A stretch of DNA of 64,000 nucleotides. Origin: JALYLC01 sp963743275 (GTDB taxonomy: Bacteria; Actinomycetota; Thermoleophilia; Gaiellales; JALYLC01). Location of the stretch: positions 91,821 to 155,820 of the forward strand of contig CAVUPB010000010.1 of NCBI GenBank assembly GCA_963743275.1, in the 5' to 3' direction. Shown here piece by piece: positions 56,686-64,000 of the stretch. How positions within the stretch are numbered: the first letter of the stretch is position 1; each line of letters opens with the position of its first letter. The position numbers and the translations under genes are program-made. Under the pieces are notes generated by a model that was given only the letters and a program-made list of their open reading frames with translations, had not been told where the DNA came from and searched no databases.

Positions 56686-59457
56686 TCAGCCGGCGTCGGC
56701 CGCGGGATCGATCGCGACGTCTCTCGCAGACGCCACCAGCACTGCCAACTGGGTACGGGAGCGCATACCGAGCTTGGCGTAGATCGCATGGAGGTGGGCT
56801 TCGATCGTCTTGACGCTCAGGAAGAGGGCGCTTGCCACCTCACGGTTGGTCGCGCCTTGTGCGACTTGAAGGGCGATCCGCAGCTCCTGCGCGGTCAGCG
56901 TGCTGAGCGCGGGCTCGCGTGCGGGCGGGGGTTGCTCGCCGGCGAGCACGAGCTCGCCGCGCGCTCGTGCGGCGAACGCGCGTGCGCCGAGGCGTTCGAA
57001 GATCGACCCCGCATGCCGCAGATGCTCACGCGCGGCCGCGCGCCGCCGGCTGCGCCGGAGCCGCTCGCCCCAGCACAGCTCGCTGCGGCCGAGCTCGAAC
57101 GGCAGCGACGTGGCGCGCTCGATCTCGACCGCCCGTGCGAAGGCGCCGTCGAAGTCGCCGGCCGCGAGCAGGCCGTCGCAGCGAGCAGAAGCCGCGAGTG
57201 CCCAGGCGCGCCGGGTGGCGCGCGCCTGCTCGGAGAAGACGGCGAGGCAGGCCCGGGCTTCGGCGTCGCGCCCCGCTCGCGCGTACGCCTCGATCAGATC
57301 CGGCGCCCATCGGATCACGCCGGGCTCGCGCAGCCCGTCGTCCGCGAGCATGGCGACGAGCGGGCCAAGGGCTTCGATGGCGGCTTCCTCGTCCGCGAGG
57401 CCGACTGCGAGCAGGCCCTCGGCAGCCCGCGCGTAGGCCTCGACCGACCCGGTCACGAACGTCTCTGCCGCGGCCCGGCCGTTCGCGGTGTGCGTATGAC
57501 AGGATTCGGCCCGCCCGCGGCCGGCCTCGATGAGCGCGAGCGTGACCTCGCAGTAGCCGACGACGTGCTGGCGCGTCTCCTCGGCGAGTCGCACTCCCTC
57601 GTCGGCGTCGGCATGCGCACTCTCCCATGCGCCGGTGTGGAACTCGAGCTCCGCGCGGCGCGCCAGGGCGAACGGGAGTGCGGCGAGAGCCGAGAGCTCG
57701 CGTGCGTTCGTGATGCTGCGCTCCAGCAAGAAGGCAGCCCGTTCGTACTCCTCGATCCAGATCAGCGGATGCGCCGTACGGCTGTCCCATTCGATGCCCG
57801 CGATGCCGGAGAGGGGATTCGCGCGGAGCGCGTCGCCGGCCTCGATGAGTTGCACAACCCCGTCCGGGTCGCCGGTACAGATTGCGAATCCCGCGACGAT
57901 CGCCTGGGCAGCCGGAGCGAGCGGCGACCCGGCTTGAGTGAGCAGGTCTCGTGCACTTCTGCCGGCTGCGATGCCGATCTGCACGCGCCCCTTGTTCATG
58001 CCGGCCCACGCTGCCGTCAGGTACATCTCGCCGGCGCGCGCCGGATCGAGCTCCTCGATGCGCGCGGCTTCGTCGACGAGTGCCGCATGCGCTTCGAGAG
58101 GCGGGTCGTGCATGGCCCGCACGTGGCCGCGGGCGGTCTGAACGTCCGCCCGCAGACGCGGCGTTTTCGACAGCGAGAGCGCTTCGTCGAGCAGCCTCCG
58201 GGCCCACTTCTCGTGGCCGGCCAGAGCCGCGTCGCGGCCGGCCTGCATCAGGCGCCGGGCCTGCGATTCCGGTTCGGGGCTGAGGTCGGCAGCCCTCTGC
58301 AGGATGCGAGCCGAGGCGGCGAACCCGCCACGGCGGTGAGCGCTGTCGGCCGCAGTCGCGAGAGCCGACGCAAGCGCCTCGTCGGGCTTCGTCGCCGCGG
58401 CCGCGAGATGCAGCGCCCGCTCGTCGGCGTCGACCTCGCGGTCGAGGACGGACGCGATGGCGCGATGCCCGGCGCGGCGTTCGGCCAGCGATGCGGCGTT
58501 GTATGCCGCTGCGCGCACGAGCGGATGCCGGAACGCCGGCCCTGCCGGTCCGTCCGCGTGGAGCAGGCCGACGGACTCCGCCTCGTCGAGCGCCTCCAGA
58601 TCGAGTCCCAGCGCCGCGAGCGCCGACGCGCGGTTCTGCGGTGAATCGAGCAGTGCGTACACGAGGAGCGCCGCCCGCGCCTGCGGGGAGAGCAGCGCGA
58701 TGCGCCGCGCGTACTGCTCCTCGACGGTCGCGGGCGGGATCCTTTCGAGTGGGGCGCCGCCAGACAGCACGTCGGGCTCGATTACGTGAGCCAACTCGAT
58801 AAGTGCGAGCGGGTTGCCTCCGGTGTGCTGGGCCAGCTTCGCGGCAACGTCCATTGTCACGTTCCCGCCTGTCTCCGCTGCCAGCAACTCCCGCGCATCC
58901 GCTGCCGTCAGTCCGGCGATGCGGTGCACGGGCAGGCGCGCGACGAGGTCACGATCGAGCTCTTCCGGCCGGGCTGCGAGCAGCATCGCGATCGGCTCGG
59001 AGTCGAGCCGGCGGGCTGCGAATGTGATGGCTTCGGATGACTCCGGGTCGAGCCAGTGGAGGTCATCCACGATCACGAGCAGCGGGCCCTCCTCCGCGAC
59101 CGCGACGAGCAGGCTGAGCGTCGCCGCCGCCACCGCGAAGCGATCGAACACCTCTGCGCCTCGCAGCTCGAGCACGCCGCGCAGCGCGCGTGCCTGCGCG
59201 CGGGGCAGCCCTTCGATGCGGGTAGCGACGGGAAGCGTCAGGTCGCGCAGCCCCGAGAACGCGAGGCGTGTCTCCGAGGGCGCTCCGCGCGCCTCCAGGA
59301 CGGCCCAGTCGGCGGCCCTCTCTGCGGCGTAGTCGAGTAACGCCGTCTTCCCGATGCCCGCCTCACCCTCGACCACGACGACCGAGCTGCGACCCGCGGA
59401 AGCGGTGTTCAGCATGCGGTCAACGAGCGCCGCCTCGTGGGCCGCTCCGATGCGCAT
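56686..59457 (-). CDS. LuxR-family regulator with AAA ATPase and TPR (LAL type)
   Basis: A 923-residue large ATP-binding LuxR regulator. Walker A GEAGIGKTAL (near residue 31), Walker B LLVIVDDLHWLDPES, then about 550 residues of TPR-like helices, and a C-terminal LuxR helix-turn-helix (LTAQELRIALQVAQGATNREV; FLSVKTIEAHLHAIYAKL, about 860-915). Such MalT-like activators bind DNA when a ligand engages the central region. It ends 103 bases before the peptide gene on the same strand, making it the most likely regulator of the peptide operon. Confidence 0.88.
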   Translation of the reverse strand: MRIGAAHEAALVDRMLNTASAGRSSVVVVEGEAGIGKTALLDYAAERAADWAVLEARGAPSETRLAFSGLRDLTLPVATRIEGLPRAQARALRGVLELRGAEVFDRFAVAAATLSLLVAVAEEGPLLVIVDDLHWLDPESSEAITFAARRLDSEPIAMLLAARPEELDRDLVARLPVHRIAGLTAADARELLAAETGGNVTMDVAAKLAQHTGGNPLALIELAHVIEPDVLSGGAPLERIPPATVEEQYARRIALLSPQARAALLVYALLDSPQNRASALAALGLDLEALDEAESVGLLHADGPAGPAFRHPLVRAAAYNAASLAERRAGHRAIASVLDREVDADERALHLAAAATKPDEALASALATAADSAHRRGGFAASARILQRAADLSPEPESQARRLMQAGRDAALAGHEKWARRLLDEALSLSKTPRLRADVQTARGHVRAMHDPPLEAHAALVDEAARIEELDPARAGEMYLTAAWAGMNKGRVQIGIAAGRSARDLLTQAGSPLAPAAQAIVAGFAICTGDPDGVVQLIEAGDALRANPLSGIAGIEWDSRTAHPLIWIEEYERAAFLLERSITNARELSALAALPFALARRAELEFHTGAWESAHADADEGVRLAEETRQHVVGYCEVTLALIEAGRGRAESCHTHTANGRAAAETFVTGSVEAYARAAEGLLAVGLADEEAAIEALGPLVAMLADDGLREPGVIRWAPDLIEAYARAGRDAEARACLAVFSEQARATRRAWALAASARCDGLLAAGDFDGAFARAVEIERATSLPFELGRSELCWGERLRRSRRRAAAREHLRHAGSIFERLGARAFAARARGELVLAGEQPPPAREPALSTLTAQELRIALQVAQGATNREVASALFLSVKTIEAHLHAIYAKLGMRSRTQLAVLVASARDVAIDPAADAG

Positions 59458-59590
59458 CGTGTGCCTGACGGTACTCCAGGCGGGCTCCCGGCGTGGCTCG
59501 AGGCCCTCCGACCCGGCAGTCGGACTCGTTTGCGCCTACATGACGGTCAGCGTCGCGTTGTCGAACCTCAGGCTGGGGGCCGGGGGCTGA

Positions 59591-61179
59591 ATGCTCGGCG
59601 CGATACGGGCTGGCATGCTGATCGCCCGTGACTCCCCCGCGAATCGTGGCCGGCTTCTAGTGTCGTCTCCTCGGAGCGTCGAAGGCGAATCCGTTGCGCT
59701 GGCGCGAGCGGCCTACGCCGCGGGCACCCGTGTCGCATTCGGCATTCCGGGAGGCGGCGCGAACTTGACGCTCATCCAGGCGTGCGCCGATGCCGGCATC
59801 GCCTTCGTGCTCGTGCGCTCGGAGTCTGCCGCCGTGTTCGCGGCCGCCGCGTACGCCGACGTTGCCGGCGCTCCCGGGCTCGCCGTCTGCACGCGTGGCC
59901 CTGGTCTTGCTGCGGCGATCCTCGGCTGCGCGTCGGCGCTGCTCGATCGGCAGCCGGTCGTCGTCGCGACCGACGGCACCGGAGCTGCGCATCCGCATCA
60001 GCGCATCGATCACGCAAGGCTCGGAGCAACCGTCGCCAAGGGAGTGGTCAGCGAGGGATCTGCCGCGGTCGAGCTCGCCCTCAGCGAGCCGCGTGGGCCG
60101 GTGATCTTCGACCTCGGCGGGGATCGAGCCTCGCCGGCCGTCGCGGACAGCCACGCGAACCATCCGCCGGCAACGGCGATCCGGGTGCCCGGGAATCGCC
60201 CGGCCATCATCGCGGGTGCGGGCGCTCGAGGCTGCGCCGACGCCCTCAGACGCGCCGTCCACGGCCGGGGCATCCCGGTACTGACGACGTATCGCGCCAA
60301 GGGCGTCGTGCCGGAATCGTGGCCGAACGCGGCCGGCCTCTTCACGGGGTTCCCCCGCGAAGGACTTCCGCTCGCCGAGGCGGACGCCATCGTCACCGTC
60401 GGCCTGGATCCGGTGGAATTGCTGCCGACCCCGTGGTGCTGGGACGCTCCGAGTCATCTCGCTCTGCGACGTCGAGCCTGACGATCGGGCGCAGGTGCCG
60501 GAGGGCCAAACGGTGGTCGGCCCGCTCGATCAGCTCCTCGATCGCCTCGTGTTCGACGACGGTGGCTGGCCCACTCCTGCCGACGCCCTGGCGTCGGGCG
60601 ATGCTCGACGCGATCGCTGTGCCGACCAGCGGGCTCTCGCCGCAGGACGTCGTCAGAGCTGCGAGGTCGGCGCTGCCGCCGGCGGCGATCGCCACCGTCG
60701 ACGCCGGCGCGCACATGCTCGTCGCGATGCCGTTCTGGGACGTCGAGGAGCCGCACCGGTGTCTGATCTCGAGCGGCCTGGCGACGATGGCGTTCGCACT
60801 GCCCGCCGCAATCGGCGCGAGCTACGCGCGCGAGGTACCGCTCGTCTGCTTCATCGGCGACGGCGGCCTCGGGATGTGCGCGGCCGAGCTCGAAACGCTC
60901 GCACGCACGCGGCGAAACGTCCGCGTGGTCGTCTTCAACGACGCGTGCCTCTCGCTGATCCGCATCAAGCAGACCGGCCTGCCGACCGATCGAGATGCCG
61001 TCCGGCACGCACCCGTCGACTACGCCGCCTGCGCTCGGGCGTTCGGCATTGCGGGCGTGGTCGTCGAGGACGCAACCGAGCTCCGCGCAGCTTTCGAACG
61101 GCCTGCGCCGTGCCTCATCGATGCCAGGATCGACGCGTCCGGCTACGGCGCGATCCTCGAGGCGATCCGAGGTTCATGA
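59591..61179 (+). CDS. Thiamine diphosphate-dependent enzyme (acetolactate synthase-like), frame-broken
   Basis: About 528 residues with two frame changes (near 60450 and 60590, each one extra base). The N-terminal PYR domain has GIPGGGANL and the activating Glu in VRSESAAVF. The C-terminal PP domain has the ThDP motif GDGGLGMCAAELETL then VVVFND. The middle domain is short. Such enzymes decarboxylate 2-oxo acids; acetolactate synthase, benzoylformate decarboxylase and phosphonopyruvate decarboxylase are relatives. It is divergent from the LuxR regulator with a 133-bp promoter gap. Confidence 0.78.
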
Positions 61180-61195
61180 GCGGCGCCCGGGGGCG

Positions 61196-61768
61196 CTAGA
61201 ATTCTTTGCCCGCCTGGCTCTCGTCCGCGAACTTCGACGCCTTGATGATCACGTCCGGGTTGGCCTTGATCTGATCGGCGATCGCATGGACGTGCGCGGA
61301 CGAAATGCGGCCGCTGGCCTTCTCGATCGTGAAGTCCGCGTACTCCGTGCCGTTGTTGAGGAGGAGCGATCCGGCCATGCCCACCTCGACGCCCTGATCC
61401 GGGCCGCTGCCGATCGTGATCAGCCCCATGTCCTGGTCGACCTCGTACTTGAGGACGCGCGCGTGGATGTCGATCCGCTGCTTCTTGGGAGCGGGCTTCT
61501 CCGGCGCACGCCCGGGGGCGTCGGTCGAGGCGGGGCGGTCCTTCGGAGCGCGCTGGACGAGGTTCGAGACAGCCGCGTTCCCGGATTTCCGCTGCAGCGC
61601 GAGCAGACGCTCGCGCGGTTGCTCGGCAGCGCTCTGCGCACGGGCTCGCATCGCCTCGTCGGCTGCCTGACGAGACGACTCCTCGCGCGAGAACACGACG
61701 CGGATCGTATGGAATCCGCTCCCGCCCCACAAGGCCCTGGCCGGCGTTCCGGCGCAGCAGGCCGGCAT
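61196..61768 (-). CDS. Small protein with eCIS-associated LQRxxGNxAV motif
   Basis: A protein of up to 190 residues. Near residue 55 it has LLALQRKSGNAAVSNLVQR, closely matching the short motif found near the N-terminus of many proteins linked to extracellular contractile injection systems in Actinobacteria. A Pro/Lys-rich linker follows, then a C-terminal domain (IDIHARVLKYEVDQDMG; VEVGMAGSLLLNNG; a final helix AIADQIKANPDVIIKA). No injection-system genes are in this window. The start is uncertain: ATG at 61768 or an internal GTG. Confidence 0.6.
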   Translation of the reverse strand: MPACCAGTPARALWGGSGFHTIRVVFSREESSRQAADEAMRARAQSAAEQPRERLLALQRKSGNAAVSNLVQRAPKDRPASTDAPGRAPEKPAPKKQRIDIHARVLKYEVDQDMGLITIGSGPDQGVEVGMAGSLLLNNGTEYADFTIEKASGRISSAHVHAIADQIKANPDVIIKASKFADESQAGKEF

Positions 61769-61827
61769 CCGAGCGCGCCCGTCGAGCAGTGCGTACTATC
61801 CGTGGCAGAGACGCAGGAGGTGGGGCC

Positions 61828-64000
61828 GTGAGCCAATCGCGATCGTCGGCACGACCTGCTGGTTTCGCGCGGGCCTCCCGCAAGGGCGCCATACTGCTCG
61901 TCGCGCTCGCGGCGGCGGCCGGGATCGCGTGGCAGTCCGTCTCCGCCCTGGGATTGACGCCCGCGCTGCGGCGCGCCCCGTACACGAACGAAGTGGTCGG
62001 CAACTCGGCCACCGTGAGTTGGGCGACGGACCGCTCACAGAGCAGCGGGACGGCGAAATGGGGCGTCGTCAGCAACGGCCAGTGCACACCGTCGACCGTC
62101 GTGACCGCGACGCGGGCGTCGATCACGGTCGGCTCGACGAGCGAGTACCAGTGGACCGCGGTGCTCGCGTTCCCGAGTCCCGGCACCTATTGCTACCGGG
62201 TGCAGCTCGGTGCTACCGATCTGCTCGGCGCGGATCCGTCACCGCAGCTGAAGACGGCGGCTACTGCCGGCGCGTCGTTCTCGTTCGCGGTGCTCGGCGA
62301 CTGGGGCGCTGGGAGCACGGGCGAGGCGAACGTGATGAGCCGGATCGGTGCGAGCCCGGCGAGCTTCGTCGTCACCACGGGTGACAACGTCTACAACTCC
62401 GGCACCGACACCGAGTACGGCGACCTCACCCAGGGCAACGTGTTCCAGCCGCAGTACCTCCCCGCCATCGGGAGCCGGCCGTTCTTCGCGGCCGAAGGCA
62501 ACCACGGGTTCAGCACGAACCTGCCGTACCTGCAGAACTTCCCGGCGCCGACAGCCGCGCAGACGTCGGGCGGGCGGTACCGCCAGGAGTCGTACTGCTG
62601 CATCTCGACGCTGTCGGGGGCGCATACCTACCCGAGCGCGTGGTACGCGTTCAACTGGGGATCGGCGCGCTTCTACGTGTTGGAGGCCGCGTGGGCCGAT
62701 TCCCAGGGTGGCTACCAGGGCGACTTCCTCGCTCACTGGAACGGCCCGGTCGCGGGCTGCGCGCCGTGCGGCGCCGAGCTCCAGTGGCTGAAGTCCGACC
62801 TCGCCGCGCACGCCGGCGCGCTCAAGTTCGCGTTCTTCCACTACCCGCTCCACTCCGACAGCAGCAGCCAGGGCTCCGACACCTACCTCACCGGTCCGAG
62901 TGGGCTCGAGGGCCTGCTTGCGAACAACGGCGTCGGCATCGTGTTCAACGGGCACGCGCACCTCTACGAGCGCAACTACCCCCAGATCCCGGGCAAGCCG
63001 CTCGTGAGCTACGTCACGGGCGGGGGAGGTGATGCGCTCGGCGGCGTCAGCACCTGTAGCGCGTTCGACGCCTATGCGATCGGCTCCAACTCGTCGTGCC
63101 GGGCACCGAAGCCGGCCTCCGCAGCCAACGTCTACCACTTCCTGCTCGTGACGGTGAACGGGAGCCAGGTCACCGTCACGCCGACCGACTCGACCGGCCG
63201 GACCTTCGACGTACAGACCTACGCGTTCTCCGGAGGAGGTGGCAGTGGCGATACCACTGCGCCCACGGCGCCGGGGAGCCTGACCGCCGTGGCGGCGAGT
63301 CCGAACCAGGTCAACCTGGGCTGGACGGCGAGCACCGACAACGTCGGGGTGACGGGCTACGCGATCACGCGCAACGGCGTCACGCTGACCACCACGAGCG
63401 GCACCGCGACGTCGTTCGCCGACACGACGGTGGCGCCACATACGGCGTACACCTACTCGGTGAGGGCGACCGACGCCGCGGGCAACCTCTCACCGGCGTC
63501 GAACTCGGCGACGGTGACGACGCCGGCGGGTGGCAGCACGTTCACGTTCACGCCGACGGACGACGCGTATGTCGACCAGGTGTCGGCGTCGACCAACTTC
63601 GGCGCCGCGACGCGGATCGTCACCGACAGCAGTCCGGTCGACGACGGGTTGATGAAGTTCACCGTGGCGACCGGCGGTTGCACGGTCGCCAGTGCGACGT
63701 TGAGCCTCACCGTGGGTAGCACGAGCACGGACGCATCGGCCAAGGGCGGTGACTTGCACACCACCGTTGGCACAAACTGGTCCGAGGGCACGGTCACGTG
63801 GGCCAACGCGCCTGCCGCGAATGCGGCGACGATCGCGTCGCTCGGTGCTGTGACTTCGGGGACGACGTACACGCTCGTCGTCACTTCCGCGGTGACGGGC
63901 GACGGTGTCGTGAGCTTCCGGCTCACCAATACATCCTCCGACGGTGCGCGGTTCTTCTCCAAGGAAGGGAGCAGCACCCAGCAACCCCGGCTGACCGTCG
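61828..64000 (+). CDS. Secreted purple-acid-phosphatase-like metallophosphatase, 3' end beyond the window
   Basis: At least 724 residues in one open frame. A signal/anchor helix (GAILLVALAAAAGIAW) is followed by a short fibronectin-like domain, then a metallophosphoesterase domain with VLGDWGAG, TTGDNVYN, AEGNHGF, FFHYPLHS and NGHAHLYERN, the complete metal-ligand series. A fibronectin type III domain (about residues 472-567) and a DNRLRE/CBM-like beta-sandwich follow to the window edge. It probably removes phosphate from extracellular substrates while bound to a surface or glycan. AGGAGGTGGGG precedes the GTG start. The frame is intact with no sign of indels. Confidence 0.85.
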   Translation, partial: MSQSRSSARPAGFARASRKGAILLVALAAAAGIAWQSVSALGLTPALRRAPYTNEVVGNSATVSWATDRSQSSGTAKWGVVSNGQCTPSTVVTATRASITVGSTSEYQWTAVLAFPSPGTYCYRVQLGATDLLGADPSPQLKTAATAGASFSFAVLGDWGAGSTGEANVMSRIGASPASFVVTTGDNVYNSGTDTEYGDLTQGNVFQPQYLPAIGSRPFFAAEGNHGFSTNLPYLQNFPAPTAAQTSGGRYRQESYCCISTLSGAHTYPSAWYAFNWGSARFYVLEAAWADSQGGYQGDFLAHWNGPVAGCAPCGAELQWLKSDLAAHAGALKFAFFHYPLHSDSSSQGSDTYLTGPSGLEGLLANNGVGIVFNGHAHLYERNYPQIPGKPLVSYVTGGGGDALGGVSTCSAFDAYAIGSNSSCRAPKPASAANVYHFLLVTVNGSQVTVTPTDSTGRTFDVQTYAFSGGGGSGDTTAPTAPGSLTAVAASPNQVNLGWTASTDNVGVTGYAITRNGVTLTTTSGTATSFADTTVAPHTAYTYSVRATDAAGNLSPASNSATVTTPAGGSTFTFTPTDDAYVDQVSASTNFGAATRIVTDSSPVDDGLMKFTVATGGCTVASATLSLTVGSTSTDASAKGGDLHTTVGTNWSEGTVTWANAPAANAATIASLGAVTSGTTYTLVVTSAVTGDGVVSFRLTNTSSDGARFFSKEGSSTQQPRLTV

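Noticed and set aside
45698..59457. A recently acquired mobile island
   Set aside because: I saw no integrase, transposase, tRNA target, flanking direct repeats or visible drop in GC content, so horizontal transfer cannot be supported from this window.

Overview
This is a 64 kb stretch of very GC-rich chromosomal DNA from an actinobacterium, most likely class Thermoleophilia (Solirubrobacterales/Gaiellales-like). That placement is an inference. It rests on the G/C-saturated third codon positions, frequent GTG/TTG starts, many class III cyclase and LuxR/STAND ATPase regulators, and a secreted protein (52692-53243) with an N-terminal ANVIAGLALFFALGGTG-type segment that I associate with this class. 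I saw no rRNA, tRNA, CRISPR array, insertion sequence or integrase. No gene-free stretch exceeds about 250 bp; the intergenic gaps hold divergent promoters or hairpin terminators.

Layout. 0-9 kb: small-molecule and housekeeping genes (cysteine-dioxygenase-like cupin, secreted SNase-type nuclease, NTF2-like protein, DUF2269 membrane protein, remnant c-type cytochrome, glutamine amidotransferase, nitrilase, universal stress protein, DUF2934 protein, MMPL exporter, cupin). 9-19 kb: two large signalling proteins with cyclase, AAA ATPase and TPR parts. One has a single complete cyclase domain and the other has two complementary half-sites like mammalian soluble adenylyl cyclase. They are followed by a secreted VWA protein and a fragment of a cyclic-nucleotide-binding domain. 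19-27.5 kb: GH65 disaccharide phosphorylase with beta-phosphoglucomutase, an ABC-2 exporter operon with a secreted hydrolase, and a Gfo/Idh/MocA oxidoreductase. 27.5-38.4 kb: a divergent carbohydrate locus. Copper amine oxidase, SDR, GH4 glycosidase and a DapB-like reductase read leftwards; a sugar-binding protein, two permeases and a GH38 alpha-mannosidase read rightwards. 38.4-45.5 kb: TPR protein, secreted proteins, thiolase and an unusual two-domain secreted GH99-like protein. 45.7-51.2 kb: a translationally coupled pair, a BTAD regulator fused to a SIR2-like domain and a membrane-anchored nSTAND ATPase with about 15 WD40 repeats. 51.3-59.5 kb: a secreted dimethylformamidase-like protein, then a leftward gene set: LuxR/AAA regulator, a 25-residue peptide gene with a strong ribosome binding site, a hairpin, a PaaK-like adenylate-forming enzyme, a presenilin-like GxGD membrane protease candidate, a type 1 periplasmic binding protein and a small secreted repeat protein, ending at a 23-bp bidirectional hairpin. 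59.6-64 kb: ThDP-dependent enzyme, a small protein carrying an eCIS-associated motif, and a secreted metallophosphatase cut by the window end.

The two most interesting systems are the peptide/ligase/GxGD-protease/binding-protein cluster (52.7-59.5 kb), which looks like an uncharacterised modified-peptide or pheromone pathway, and the BTAD-SIR2 plus nSTAND-WD40 pair (45.7-51.2 kb), which looks like a regulatory or conflict (defence) module.

Quality caveat: many genes at 13.9-16.7, 20.1-20.3, 27.5-35.3, 39.7, 42.95 and 60.4-60.6 kb change reading frame. In nearly every case I could polarise, the change equals one extra base, often in a G/C run, while protein similarity continues across it. I treat these as sequence or assembly errors and give the full gene span.
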